Notes: a model not told the origin generated them from the sequence alone. DNA of 64,000 nt from Pelagibius sp. (GCF_028289705.1 NZ_JANQOI010000017.1:105312-169311), one strand, 5' to 3'; shown: positions 7,740 through 17,238, numbered from the stretch's first letter. Numbers and translations are program-made.

Positions 7740-9523
7740 TGAGAAACCGTCAGAGCAATCGGCGCCTGGTGCCGAAGCCGCTGCGCCGGGCCGCGACCGT
7801 GTTCGTCCACTTCTTCAAGGCGGAACCCCTGCGCGGCTGCATCGTGCTGACCTCGATGATCGTGGCCGGCCTTCTGGAAGGGGTGGGCATCGCGGCGCTT
7901 CTGCCATTGCTGGACACCATCATCAACGGCACCGCGGAAAGCGGATCGTTCATCGGCAGTGCCGTCACGGACAGCCTCAGATCGCTGGGCATCGAACCGA
8001 CGATCGGAGTGCTCTTGCTGGTCGTGGTGCTGCTGATCACCGCAAAGTCCCTGGTGCTGGTGTTTGTCGCCAAGCAGATCGGCTACACCGCCGCGACCGT
8101 CACCATGAACCTCAGGCTGCAGCTGCTCGCCGCGCTCATGCGGGCGCGCTGGCCATTTTTCGTTCGCCAGCGCATGGGTTCGATATCCGCCAGCATGACC
8201 AGCGAGCCGGCCCGCGCCGCCAGCACCTATATCGCCGTGGCTCGGGCACTCACCGGGTTGCTGCAGGTGCTGGTCTACGTCGCCCTCTCGCTGGCGATCT
8301 CCATCGAAGTGAGTTTCGCAGCGGTTATGGTCGGCATCGTGTCCGCGGTCCTGTTGCATCGCTTTGTCGTCATCACCGGCAAGATGGGACAGAAGCAGAC
8401 CCTGTTGACCAAGTCCCTGCTCTCCGGATTGGCCGACGGCCTGTTGTCGATGAAGCCGATCAAGGCAATGGCCCGGGAGGGTCAGCTTGGCCAGATTCTC
8501 CACAAGGACATCGTGGCGATGAACAAGGCCCAGCAGCTTCAGATCCTCGCCCGCGAATCGCTGCAGCATTACCGCGAGCCGATCACCACGGCGGCCCTGG
8601 CCCTCGGCCTCTATTTCATCCTCACCTACTGGGACCTGCGGCTCGAAGGCCTTCTGGTCATGGCATTCCTGTTCCTCAGGATCGTCGGCCGGGTTTCCTC
8701 CCTGCAGAGCAACTTTCAGAGCATCGCAGGCTCCCTTCCGGCCTATTGGTTTGTACGTTCCGTCCTCTCGACGGCCACGAAGGCAGCCGAGAAGGAAACC
8801 CGCCGGCTTTCGCCGCAGTTCGAGTCCGAGATCCGTTTGGAGGGCGTGTCCTTCTCCTATCTCAGGAACAAGCCGGTGCTCAGGGAAATCTCCATCGAGA
8901 TTCCCAAGGGTCACTTCATCGCCGTCGTCGGAGAGTCCGGCAGCGGAAAGACAACCATCGCCGACCTGGTCACCGGACTGCTGCGCCCCACCAGCGGCGA
9001 AATCATGATCGACTCGACACCGCTGTCGGCCATCGACAAGAGGGCCTGGCGCCGCATGATCGGCTATGTGCCGCAGGACACGCCCCTGCTGCACGACACG
9101 GTGCTCAACAACGTCACCCTCAGGGACCCCGAGATCAGCGAGGCGATGGCCAGGGCGGCTCTTGAGCAGGCCGAGGCCTGGTCTTTTGTCTCCGCGCTGC
9201 CGCAAGGCATTCACTCGATGGTCGGCGAGCGGGGCACGCGCGTTTCGGGCGGTCAGAGACAGCGGATTGCCATCGCCAGGGCTCTTGCCCATCGGCCGCA
9301 GTTGCTGATCCTCGACGAGGCAACCGCCGCCCTGGACCCCAAGACCGAGGCGGAGATCTGCGGCACCCTCAAACAGCTCGCCGGCGAACTGACGATCATC
9401 GCAATTTCCCACCAGGATGCCTTGCAGGATGCGGCGGATATCATCCACCGGATCGAGAACGGCCGATCCGTCCAGACGGACGGGCGTGGCGGCGATCACA
9501 TGCAACTGAGTGCCTCTTCGTGA
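7739..9523 (+). CDS. ABC transporter, fused membrane and ATPase domains (flippase/exporter)
   Basis: A 594-residue half-transporter of the MsbA/PglK type: about six transmembrane segments in residues 25-330, then an ATPase domain with Walker A GESGSGKTT (about 398-406), signature VSGGQRQRIAIARAL (about 502-516), Walker B LLILDEATAALD and H-loop ISHQ. Such proteins flip lipid A or lipid-linked oligosaccharides across the inner membrane using ATP. Within a glycan cluster with no Wzx visible in the window, a role as flippase for a lipid-linked glycan is likely. GTG start overlaps the previous TAG by one base; the next gene begins inside its TGA. Cargo is not determinable from sequence. Confidence 0.85.
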   Translation: MRNRQSNRRLVPKPLRRAATVFVHFFKAEPLRGCIVLTSMIVAGLLEGVGIAALLPLLDTIINGTAESGSFIGSAVTDSLRSLGIEPTIGVLLLVVVLLITAKSLVLVFVAKQIGYTAATVTMNLRLQLLAALMRARWPFFVRQRMGSISASMTSEPARAASTYIAVARALTGLLQVLVYVALSLAISIEVSFAAVMVGIVSAVLLHRFVVITGKMGQKQTLLTKSLLSGLADGLLSMKPIKAMAREGQLGQILHKDIVAMNKAQQLQILARESLQHYREPITTAALALGLYFILTYWDLRLEGLLVMAFLFLRIVGRVSSLQSNFQSIAGSLPAYWFVRSVLSTATKAAEKETRRLSPQFESEIRLEGVSFSYLRNKPVLREISIEIPKGHFIAVVGESGSGKTTIADLVTGLLRPTSGEIMIDSTPLSAIDKRAWRRMIGYVPQDTPLLHDTVLNNVTLRDPEISEAMARAALEQAEAWSFVSALPQGIHSMVGERGTRVSGGQRQRIAIARALAHRPQLLILDEATAALDPKTEAEICGTLKQLAGELTIIAISHQDALQDAADIIHRIENGRSVQTDGRGGDHMQLSASS

Positions 9524-10482
9524 CCCGGGAGAGCATGCAGAGTGAAGATGGCGGGTCCGAGCCGCGGCAGGCGGAGGTCACCGGAGGCACGCGCGGACCA
9601 TCGGGCCTGCCGGTCTGTATCGCCTGTGGCGGCCGGCGCCTTAAGCCCATGGATTATCCCTTGCCACGCAACGAGCTGTTCCGGAATCTGGCGGTGCTGG
9701 TCTGCCAGACCTGCGGGTTCGGTGCGGTGAAGACACCCATCGATCCGCAGCGGCTGCACCGCTACTACGAAGACGACTATGCGGGCCACGCCGGACGCGA
9801 AGCAAAGGCGGCGCCGGAGCGCTATTTCTCCGACAGCGCGCTGATGTTCAAACCACAGCGCTCACTCTCGCAGTTGCGCCTCGCCGAAGGCACGCTCTCC
9901 GGCGCGCCCCGGACAATCCTCGATGTCGGCGCAGGCTTCGGCACCACCCTTTTTCTGGCACGGCAGCAGTTTTGGCCGGAGGCGGAGTTGCTCGCCGTCG
10001 AGCCCGATGCTTCGATGGCCGGCTATTTGTCGCGGGCCGGATGCCGGCAGCTTGCGAGCCCTCAGCAGGTCGACCCCGGAAGCTGCGATCTCATCGTCGC
10101 CTCCCACGTGCTCGAGCACTACCAGGAAGAAGAGATCCTGGATATCCTGGGCGCGCTGCGTACGCTGCTGAGCCCCCGGGGCTGGATTCTCGCCGAGGTC
10201 CCGAACTCGGACTTTTCAGCAGACCCCGACATTGCAGGACACAGTCACGAACCGCACCTGCTGTTCTTCAGCAAAAAATCCCTGCGCCAGGTGTTCGAGA
10301 GATGCGGCCTGCGGGTCTCCTTTCTCGATACCGTCGGCCCGGTCCGGCGGCGCGGACTGGGCGACCGCCTCGGTAATCGCCTGCGCCGCCTCGCAGGTCG
10401 GCCAGCCAGTGAATATGGCGGGAACCGCGCCGCCCTGCGCATCCTTGCGCAGGCACCGAGTTCTGCCGGAGGCTCCGTATGA
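9520..10482 (+). CDS. SAM-dependent methyltransferase with N-terminal zinc-ribbon
   Basis: A 320-residue class I methyltransferase. Residues 33-65 hold two CxxC pairs (C33, C36, C62, C65), a small zinc-binding module common in sugar C-methyltransferase-like proteins. The SAM-binding loop ILDVGAGFGT is at about 133-142, with VEPD, ASHVLEH and LRTLLSPRGWILAEVPN following in canonical order. Starts at a GTG in a GTGA overlap with the ABC transporter and ends in an ATGA overlap with the FkbM gene, so these are translationally coupled. Likely acts on a nucleotide sugar or glycan; the position methylated is unknown. Confidence 0.78.
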   Translation: MTRESMQSEDGGSEPRQAEVTGGTRGPSGLPVCIACGGRRLKPMDYPLPRNELFRNLAVLVCQTCGFGAVKTPIDPQRLHRYYEDDYAGHAGREAKAAPERYFSDSALMFKPQRSLSQLRLAEGTLSGAPRTILDVGAGFGTTLFLARQQFWPEAELLAVEPDASMAGYLSRAGCRQLASPQQVDPGSCDLIVASHVLEHYQEEEILDILGALRTLLSPRGWILAEVPNSDFSADPDIAGHSHEPHLLFFSKKSLRQVFERCGLRVSFLDTVGPVRRRGLGDRLGNRLRRLAGRPASEYGGNRAALRILAQAPSSAGGSV

Positions 10483-11474
10483 CGACCCCCTTCGGCCGCA
10501 AGACGCTCGCGGACTTCGGTTTCGCTGCGCTGCTCGACGCCCTGCCTCTGACCTGCCTCGACGTCGGCGCCCGTGGCGGCTTCACGGCCGATCTGCTGCC
10601 GCTGGCGCAGGCCGTTCACGCCATCGGCTTCGAACCGGACGAGGAAGAGTGCGCGCGCTTGAATGCCGCGCCGGGCGGGGCCGGGCCCTGGCGCTCGCTG
10701 CGCTTCGTCCCGGTTGCCCTCGGAATGGCGGAGGAGACGCGGCGTCTGAATATCTACCGCAAGCGCGGCTGCTCCTCGCTGCTGACCGCCGATGCGGACC
10801 TAGCGGGCCTCTACGGCCGCGAGCCTTACTATATCCTGGACGGCACCCTCGATGTGCCGACAACCACCGCCGACGCGGCCGCCGAGCACTACGGGTTCAA
10901 AGACGCCGCCTTCTTCAAGCTCGACGTACAGGGCGCCGAACTGGAGATTCTCGAGGGCGCCCAAAGGCTCTTGCGGGAATCGCTGGTGGCGCTGCGGGTG
11001 GAAGTCTCCTTCGTGCCGATCTATCGCGGCCAGCCGCTGTTCGCGGACATCGATCAGGCGCTGCGCCGTCACGACTTCTTTCCCATGCGCTTTCTGGAGC
11101 TGCATCCCTGGCGCCGTTCTTCCAAGGCGAAGTTGCCGAATCTCGCCGAAGGGCCCTTCCCTTACTCGGAAGGCCAGATGGTCCATGGCGACCTTCTCTA
11201 TCTGAGAAGCCCGGAGAGCCTGCCGGAGGACAGCGACGCCGGGGTCGAGCGGCTTATCCGCGCGGCCCTGCTGGCGCTTGCCTATGGCCTCATCGACCAC
11301 GCGATGGCGATATTCGACCGACCGCCGGTTCGGGCCATGCTGCAATCCAGGTTCGGACTCGATGCTCGAGGCGCGGCATCCGCCCTTTCCAAACACCTCG
11401 CACGCAACAGCCGCACCGTGGCGGCCGGCGCCCTCATCCCGCGCCTGAAGAAGATGGTGGCCGGCCGACGATGA
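10479..11474 (+). CDS. FkbM family methyltransferase
   Basis: A 331-residue SAM-dependent methyltransferase of the FkbM family, whose members O-methylate sugars and secondary metabolites. Seen: CLDVGARGGF near residues 27-36, AIGFEPDEEEC, a central FFKLDVQGAELEILEGAQ at about 142-159 (the FkbM signature), and VEVSFVPIYRGQ. ATGA overlaps at both ends tie it to the zinc-ribbon methyltransferase upstream and the glycosyltransferase downstream. Probably O-methylates a residue of the surface glycan. Confidence 0.83.
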   Translation: MTTPFGRKTLADFGFAALLDALPLTCLDVGARGGFTADLLPLAQAVHAIGFEPDEEECARLNAAPGGAGPWRSLRFVPVALGMAEETRRLNIYRKRGCSSLLTADADLAGLYGREPYYILDGTLDVPTTTADAAAEHYGFKDAAFFKLDVQGAELEILEGAQRLLRESLVALRVEVSFVPIYRGQPLFADIDQALRRHDFFPMRFLELHPWRRSSKAKLPNLAEGPFPYSEGQMVHGDLLYLRSPESLPEDSDAGVERLIRAALLALAYGLIDHAMAIFDRPPVRAMLQSRFGLDARGAASALSKHLARNSRTVAAGALIPRLKKMVAGRR

Positions 11475-12676
11475 GCGCTGTGGATCGGATCGGCCGGCCG
11501 TTGCGGGTCTGCTACCCCTTCATCGGCAACAACGTCGGCGGCAGCCACCTCTCGACACTGTTGCTCGTGAAAAACCTGGATCGCAGCCGCGTCGAACCCT
11601 GTGTCGTCCTGCACGAAGAGGGCCTGCTGTCTGGTTACATGCGCGAGCAGAAAATGACCTATGAGCTGGTCGCGATTCCCGGGTTTTTCCGCCCACCTTA
11701 TTGGTCGCTGAGCAATGTCTTAGCCTTGGCGGCCCAGACCTGGCGGCTTGCCGCTTTCCTGCGCAAGCGTGGGATCGACATCGTCCACGCCAACGACGTG
11801 CGCACCCACTTCGGCTGGACCCTGGCGACCAGACTGACGGGGACCAAACTCGTCTGGCATCAGCGCACGGCGAGTTTCGGCAGCAGCACGATCAAGCTGT
11901 TCCTGGCAAAGCTGGCACAGCAGGTGGTCTGCATCTCCCACTACACCGCGTCGACCCTGCCGCAATCCCTCGGCTCACGCGCACGCATCGTCTCCAATCC
12001 CTTCGACACCGGTTTCGCAGAGCTTGACAGGCAAGCGGCAAGGCAGAACGTCCTGAAGCAGCTCGCGCTCGACCCGGAAACCCGCATAGTCGGCTTCTTC
12101 GGCAATCTGGTGCACCAGAAGCGCCCGGCCACCTTCCTGCGCACCGCCGCAAAATTGATCGAAGGTGGGAACCGGCCCCTTTCCTTCCTGATGTTCGGGA
12201 CCGAACGCAACAATGCGCAGGCCGAACTGGGACGGCTTGCCGAAGCACTGAACATTGGCGGCCGGGTCCATTTCATGGGCTTCCAAACGCCGATCGAGCC
12301 GTGGATGGCCGGCTGCGATCTGATGATCGCAACCGGCGTCGACGACGGCTTGGGGCGCAGCCTGGTCGAGGCCATGATCAGCGGTACTCCCGTAGTCGCC
12401 GCCGATTCGGGCGGGCATTGCGAGGTCATCGAAGACGGAAGGACCGGCTGGCTGGCAACCGCCGACGACCCCGACGCCCTCGCCGCCGCGGCCGGGCGCG
12501 TCCTGGACGATCCCGGCCTGGCACAGGCGACCGTGCAGCGGGCACAGGCCCAGGCGCTGGCCAGATACTCGGTGCAGCGTCACGTCAGCGAAATGACGGC
12601 AATCTACCTGGAGACCCTGGGCAGGTGCCGAAAAGGGTCACCGGGTTATCCCCTGACCGGCGAACCGCTGTCATGA
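11471..12676 (+). CDS. Glycosyltransferase family 4 protein
   Basis: A 401-residue GT-B transferase. The N-terminal half has PFIGNNVGGSHLST and DIVHANDVRTHFG; the C-terminal half has IVGFFGNLVHQKRP, VHFMGFQTPIEPWMAGCDLM and GRSLVEAMISGTPVVAADSG, the GT4 nucleotide-sugar-binding region with its EX7E-like motif. The ATG start overlaps the FkbM stop (ATGA), even though the reading frame is open far upstream in antisense-like GC-rich sequence. Predicted to add a sugar to a lipid-linked or protein-linked glycan at the cytoplasmic face. Confidence 0.85.
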   Translation: MSAVDRIGRPLRVCYPFIGNNVGGSHLSTLLLVKNLDRSRVEPCVVLHEEGLLSGYMREQKMTYELVAIPGFFRPPYWSLSNVLALAAQTWRLAAFLRKRGIDIVHANDVRTHFGWTLATRLTGTKLVWHQRTASFGSSTIKLFLAKLAQQVVCISHYTASTLPQSLGSRARIVSNPFDTGFAELDRQAARQNVLKQLALDPETRIVGFFGNLVHQKRPATFLRTAAKLIEGGNRPLSFLMFGTERNNAQAELGRLAEALNIGGRVHFMGFQTPIEPWMAGCDLMIATGVDDGLGRSLVEAMISGTPVVAADSGGHCEVIEDGRTGWLATADDPDALAAAAGRVLDDPGLAQATVQRAQAQALARYSVQRHVSEMTAIYLETLGRCRKGSPGYPLTGEPLS

Positions 12677-13482
12677 GACGGACTGTCGCGAGAGCGGCCT
12701 GGCTGTTGCTCGCCGCCTCATCGCGGCTGCTGCGCCGGCCGAAGTTCGCCCGCCGGCAGCGGCTCATCCTGCGGCATGGCGTTCTGGAATACGAGAAGCA
12801 GGACTTCTTTCGCCTGCACAACGTCACCTCGGTCCGCGAGGCTTTCCGCCGCGAGGCCGCAAGCATCGCAACGCGGCACCCCAGTCTGCTCGATTTGGGC
12901 GGTGGCGACGGCAGCAATTTCAAGGACATCTTCGACGGCATCGAGGGTTTCCCCGGAAGCTACTCGATCCTCGACATCATCGAACGCCCCGGGGTGGACA
13001 ACGCCGTGGTGGGAGACGCCTGCAAGCCAATCGTGACCGACCGTCGCTTCGACGTGACTTTCACAAACAATGCTCTTGAACACATGCCCGAACCCTTCAT
13101 GGTCGCCCAGAACATGTACGACCTGCTGAAGGCCAACGGCCTGGTCATGGCATCGACGGTCTTTGCCTGCCATCAACACGCCTCGCCGGACGACTACTGG
13201 CGCTTCACCGACTCCGGCCTGCGGTATGTGTTCGAGAAGGCCGGATTCGAGACCATCGAATTCGGCTATGACATCAGCCAGCGGCGGCGGGAGAAGCTCG
13301 GCGGGCATATTCCCGAGTCCGCGCCCTTGATCGACCGCAAGGGCGGCTGGCAGGAGCGGTGGTTCGTCTTCTATATCGGGCGCAAGCCGGGTACTGCTGC
13401 GGAACGGCCGGACAACGGCAAGAGCAATGGACAGCCACCTAACGAGAGACAGTCAAGCTTAGGAAACGGACAGACCAAATGA
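12673..13482 (+). CDS. Class I SAM-dependent methyltransferase
   Basis: A 269-residue protein with SAM-binding loop SLLDLGGGDGSNF at about residues 73-85, SILDIIERPGVDNAVVGD (acidic loop and motif II), FTNNALEHMPEP and a C-terminal DDYWRFTDSGLRYVFEKAGF typical of Methyltransf_11 proteins in polysaccharide clusters. The basic N-terminal 35 residues include a short hydrophobic stretch that could touch the membrane. ATGA overlaps with both neighbours. Substrate unknown, presumably a glycan or nucleotide sugar. Confidence 0.8.
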   Translation: MRRTVARAAWLLLAASSRLLRRPKFARRQRLILRHGVLEYEKQDFFRLHNVTSVREAFRREAASIATRHPSLLDLGGGDGSNFKDIFDGIEGFPGSYSILDIIERPGVDNAVVGDACKPIVTDRRFDVTFTNNALEHMPEPFMVAQNMYDLLKANGLVMASTVFACHQHASPDDYWRFTDSGLRYVFEKAGFETIEFGYDISQRRREKLGGHIPESAPLIDRKGGWQERWFVFYIGRKPGTAAERPDNGKSNGQPPNERQSSLGNGQTK

Positions 13483-14456
13483 CCGCTGAAGACCTTCGTA
13501 AAGCCTTTAAGCGCGACGGTTACGTGCTTCTGAGGGGCGCCCTCAGCGCGCAGGAAGTGGCGGAAATCAGAGCGACGCTGCCGCCGGTCTACGACAAGCT
13601 CACATTGACGCCCAAGCGCTACATGCAAGCCCGGGAGTGCCTGGCGGTCCCGCCGGTCTACCGCCTGATGGCCCATCCGAAGATCATCGAGGCGTGCCGC
13701 CGGATCCTCGGAGAGGACCTGGTTTACGTCAACGATCTGGTCGTGCAGCGCAACGTCATCCCGGTGGGCGACAACCCCCCGCATCTCGACTGCCAGGCGG
13801 AATTCCGCTTCAACCGCGACAGCCGCTACCTGGTCGACCCGAACTTCCTCTTCGCCAAGGTCGGCGTTTATCTCCAGGACAACACCGAGGACTACGCGGG
13901 GGGGATCGATATCTATCCGCGCGGCCACAGATGGGTAGGGAACGGTCTGTTCTTCTCCTATCAATTTTACAAGAGGGTCCTGCGGCGCATGTTCGACCGC
14001 GGCATGAAGCTCCTGGACACCAAGGCGGGGGACGTCTTGATCTTTGACAGCCGGCTGCCTCACCGCAGCACCGCCGCGACAAAGCTGGGGCAGAACAACT
14101 ACCAAGACAGCGACGACGGCGCGGCCGAGGTTCCCGAGGAGCGCGCCAAATACGTGGTCTACTGGGAGGTCGCACGCCAGGGAGACGAGGTGCACTTCGT
14201 TGCCTGCAACAAGGCAAGGGCAAGAAAGGAAGAGATGAAGCGGCCGGTTGGCGCCTATCGGCCGCGCTGCAGCTACCTGGGGCTGGTCTATCCGGACGAC
14301 TACCCGCCGGAGCTGGTGGAAAAGCTTGATGTCGAGGGCGTGAAGGTCTTCTCGCTCACGCGCGAAGAAGCGGACCCCTGGCTCGCAGCCTTCAAGGAGG
14401 GGGCGGGAGAGGCTCTGGCCGCCGAAAGCGACGGCAAGGCGGTGCCACCGCAATGA
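13479..14456 (+). CDS. Phytanoyl-CoA dioxygenase (PhyH) family protein
   Basis: A 325-residue Fe(II)/2-oxoglutarate-dependent oxygenase-like protein. The N terminus AFKRDGYVLLRGALSAQEV is the usual PhyH opening; HLD in NPPHLDCQAEF provides the HxD iron ligands at about residues 97-99, and FDSRLPHRSTAA at about 188-199 the distal His and 2-oxoglutarate-binding Arg. Members hydroxylate diverse small molecules; here, at the end of a chain of overlapping methyltransferase and glycosyltransferase genes, a sugar- or lipid-modifying hydroxylation is plausible. Function beyond family is inference. Confidence 0.78.
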   Translation: MTAEDLRKAFKRDGYVLLRGALSAQEVAEIRATLPPVYDKLTLTPKRYMQARECLAVPPVYRLMAHPKIIEACRRILGEDLVYVNDLVVQRNVIPVGDNPPHLDCQAEFRFNRDSRYLVDPNFLFAKVGVYLQDNTEDYAGGIDIYPRGHRWVGNGLFFSYQFYKRVLRRMFDRGMKLLDTKAGDVLIFDSRLPHRSTAATKLGQNNYQDSDDGAAEVPEERAKYVVYWEVARQGDEVHFVACNKARARKEEMKRPVGAYRPRCSYLGLVYPDDYPPELVEKLDVEGVKVFSLTREEADPWLAAFKEGAGEALAAESDGKAVPPQ

Positions 14457-14556
14457 ACCGGCCGGCAGCCATCGCCACCGGGCCTACGCTCGCGGGCCGC
14501 TGCCGGGCACGGCGCGGCCGGCCCGTGCGGACATGAGCGCCGCGGGAAACCGGTGA

Positions 14557-16053
14557 ATGCTCTTTAACTCCTACGAATTCATCCTGGTCTTTCTGCCGAT
14601 CACGCTGTTCCTGGTCCTGTCGTTACGCAGGCTGGGGATGGTGAGCGCGTCGCTGACCCTGCTCTGCGGCGCCTCTCTGGTCTTCTACGCGGTCTGGGAC
14701 TGGCGGTTCATCGGCCTGCTGGTGGGCTCGATCTGTATCAACTATCTGCTGATCTCGGCCCTGTCGGCGCGCCCTCGGCGCTGGCTGATGTGGATCGGCA
14801 TTGCCGTCAACCTCGGCCTGCTCGGTTTCTTCAAGTACGCGACCTTCCTCGGCGAGAATTTCGCGGCCCTTGCCGGGGGGAGCTTCGAGACACCGGACAT
14901 CGTTCTGCCGCTCGCCATCTCATTCTTCACGCTGCAGCAGATCTCCATGCTGGTCGACGCGAGCCTGCAGCCCGTGGCAAGGCCGCGGTTCCGCGACTAC
15001 GCGCTCTATGTCAGCTTCTTCCCGCAGCTCATCGCCGGGCCGATCGTGCGCCACGGTGAAATGCTGCCGCAGATCAGGTCGATTGCCAGCCGCATCGATC
15101 TCGTTGCCTTCGCCATGGGCGTGACCCTCTTTGCCATGGGCCTGTTGAAAAAGGTCGCCCTGGCCGACAGCCTGAAGCCCTATGCCGACGTTGTTTTCAA
15201 CGGGGCCGAGCAGACCGCGGCCTCCCTCGGTTTCATCGAGGCCTGGCTGGGCGCGCTCGCCTTCCATTTCCAGATCTACTTCGATTTCTCGGGCTATTCG
15301 GATATGGCCATCGGGCTGGCACTGATGCTGGGATTTCGCCTGCCCTTGAACTTCAACGCGCCCTACAAGGCCACCAGCATCATCGATTTCTGGCGCCGCT
15401 GGCATCTCACCCTGTCCCGCTTTCTGCGGGACTATCTCTATATTCCCCTAGGCGGCAGGCGCGGCGGCCTGGGGCCGCAATCGGCGAACATCATGCTGGT
15501 GATGCTGATCGGCGGTCTTTGGCACGGATCGAGCTGGAATTTCGTGATTTGGGGTGGGCTGCATGGGGTCATGATCGTTGCCAATCACCTCTGGCGGCGC
15601 TTTTCCGGCCACTCCCGCGGGCCATCTCGGGCCACCACCGCGGTCTCCGTCCTGCTGACCACCGCCGGGGTGGTTCTGGCCTGGGTGTTCTTCCGCGCGG
15701 AAAGCCTCGACGGATCGCTGGCGATGCTCGCGGGCATGGCCGGCCTTAACGGTCTGGGGACCGTGACCCTCGGCGAGCCTTCGCTCTTCGACCTGGCGCA
15801 GTCCGTCGCCCTGGGCGGCTCCGCGCTCGCCACCCTGGATGCAAATGTGCTGCTGCTGATCGCCATTGCCTTTGCCATGGTGTGGGTCCTGCCGGCCTCG
15901 CAGGAGATCGTGAACTACGATCCCGCAGCAAGGTCCGGCGCAGCGCTGCCCATCCGTTACCCGGCGGCCACGGCGGCCCTCTCCGGTGTCGGCCTCTCCC
16001 TCGCCTTGCTGGCGTTGGCGCGGCCTTCCGAGTTTCTCTATTTTCAGTTCTAG
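14557..16053 (+). CDS. MBOAT family O-acyltransferase (AlgI-like)
   Basis: A 498-residue polytopic inner-membrane protein with about 10-12 hydrophobic segments. It shows the AlgI/DltB layout: MLFNSYEFILVFLPITL at the N terminus, FFPQLIAGPIVRHGEMLPQI, YFDFSGYSDMAIGLALMLGF, FWRRWHLTLSRFLRDYLYIP, then GGLWHGSSWNFVIWGGLHG, whose His is the invariant MBOAT catalytic residue. Such proteins pass acyl groups across the membrane to acetylate polysaccharides. The gene is followed after 12 bases by an SGNH-like protein, the usual partner arrangement. The start is an ATG in a TGAATG context after a 100-base gap. Confidence 0.9.
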   Translation: MLFNSYEFILVFLPITLFLVLSLRRLGMVSASLTLLCGASLVFYAVWDWRFIGLLVGSICINYLLISALSARPRRWLMWIGIAVNLGLLGFFKYATFLGENFAALAGGSFETPDIVLPLAISFFTLQQISMLVDASLQPVARPRFRDYALYVSFFPQLIAGPIVRHGEMLPQIRSIASRIDLVAFAMGVTLFAMGLLKKVALADSLKPYADVVFNGAEQTAASLGFIEAWLGALAFHFQIYFDFSGYSDMAIGLALMLGFRLPLNFNAPYKATSIIDFWRRWHLTLSRFLRDYLYIPLGGRRGGLGPQSANIMLVMLIGGLWHGSSWNFVIWGGLHGVMIVANHLWRRFSGHSRGPSRATTAVSVLLTTAGVVLAWVFFRAESLDGSLAMLAGMAGLNGLGTVTLGEPSLFDLAQSVALGGSALATLDANVLLLIAIAFAMVWVLPASQEIVNYDPAARSGAALPIRYPAATAALSGVGLSLALLALARPSEFLYFQF

Positions 16054-16065
16054 GGCTCTTCGGTC

Positions 16066-17169
16066 GTGAGTGCCGCACGCTACATCGTCATCGTCGTGAT
16101 TGCCGGACTGTCGGTTGTGGCTGCCGCCTTGGGTGCCGCGGTCTCCGCTGATCCGGCGCACCTCTTCCGCACGCCGGCGGCCTATGCGGAGATCGCCCGG
16201 CTGCTGCACGCCGGCACGCCGGTGGGCGAACTCGATTCGCCGCGTCACCGCCTGATCAACCGCGCCTTCATCGACAGCCTGGACCAGGCACCGGAAACCG
16301 TCATTCTCGGCTCTAGCCGCGTCCAACCCTTCTCCCCGGCAGAGGCCGGTTGGCAGCGCAGCCTCAGCCTGGCCGTCGAGGGGGGCGACCTCGGCGATCT
16401 TCTCTACATCTACGGCCTGCTCAGAGATCGGGCCCTGATCCCCGCCAGAACCGTCATCACCGTCGATCCCTATATCTTCGCGCCGGACAGCCACCTGCTC
16501 ACGCGCAACGGCAAGCACGCGAGCCTGCAACGCATCGTCGGTCTGCTCGAAACCGACTGCATCGAGGACTTCGGTTCTCAAATCCCTCTGTCCTGGCTGG
16601 CCGAGGTGCTGACCCTCGATTACGTCCTGGAGTCGCTCGGCAAACTGGGCGAAGGGTCGAGCGATCAGGTCCGCTTCGGGCCGGACCCGGAGCTGCGCTC
16701 GCCCGGCTTCATCAAGCGCCCGGACGGTTCGGTCCTGTTCTCCCGCGAAATCCGGACCCGCAGCGCCGCTTACGTCGACGACTACGCGGCAACGGTGCTG
16801 GACCACCCGGTCGGCCGCGGCCTCGCCTTCACCAGCCTCGACCCCTGCAAGACGGCAGTCTTCCAGGCGTTTCTTGACCTTCTGCAGCACGACGGGACGA
16901 CCGTGATCCTCGCCATGCTGCCCTATCACCCGACGGCCTTTCGCTTGCTGGAGAGCGACCGCGCGGTCCTGGCGCAGGTCGACGGCTTTGTCAGGCAGCT
17001 CGCCGCGCAGCGCTCGCTTGCCGTTCTCGGCGCCTTCGACCCGGGGCAAAGCGACTGCGGACAGACGGACTTCCTGGACATGCACCACCCGAAACAACCC
17101 TGCATCGAACGCATTCTCGAACCGGCAGTCGAAAGCGGAACCCGGCAATCCGCCGCCGCCGGGCAATGA
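16066..17169 (+). CDS. Membrane-anchored SGNH-like protein, probable O-acylation partner
   Basis: A 367-residue protein with one N-terminal transmembrane segment (residues about 5-28) and a periplasmic domain. It has VILGSSRVQPF at about residues 77-87, where the Ser of GSS matches the nucleophile block of SGNH/AlgX-AlgJ-like proteins, and a C-terminal FLDMHHP, fitting the Asp-x-x-His block. It lacks clear similarity that I can name beyond this. Position 12 bases after the MBOAT gene suggests that it receives the acyl group outside and places it on the glycan. GTG start assumed; no better upstream codon exists. Confidence 0.62.
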   Translation: MSAARYIVIVVIAGLSVVAAALGAAVSADPAHLFRTPAAYAEIARLLHAGTPVGELDSPRHRLINRAFIDSLDQAPETVILGSSRVQPFSPAEAGWQRSLSLAVEGGDLGDLLYIYGLLRDRALIPARTVITVDPYIFAPDSHLLTRNGKHASLQRIVGLLETDCIEDFGSQIPLSWLAEVLTLDYVLESLGKLGEGSSDQVRFGPDPELRSPGFIKRPDGSVLFSREIRTRSAAYVDDYAATVLDHPVGRGLAFTSLDPCKTAVFQAFLDLLQHDGTTVILAMLPYHPTAFRLLESDRAVLAQVDGFVRQLAAQRSLAVLGAFDPGQSDCGQTDFLDMHHPKQPCIERILEPAVESGTRQSAAAGQ

Positions 17170-17238
17170 GCGGCTAGAGATGCTTGCCATGGCGGCGCGA
17201 AAGAGTACCTTCCCGCAAGAGATCGTGCCGAGGCCAGA

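Noticed and set aside
14493..14525. Inverted repeat CGGGCCG...CGGCCCG before the MBOAT gene
   Set aside because: Seven-base GC-only arms with a long loop are expected by chance at this composition, and no T-tract follows.
15448..17190. A 580-codon open frame on the - strand
   Set aside because: Antisense to the MBOAT and SGNH-like genes; Asp/Arg/Gln-rich with no family features.
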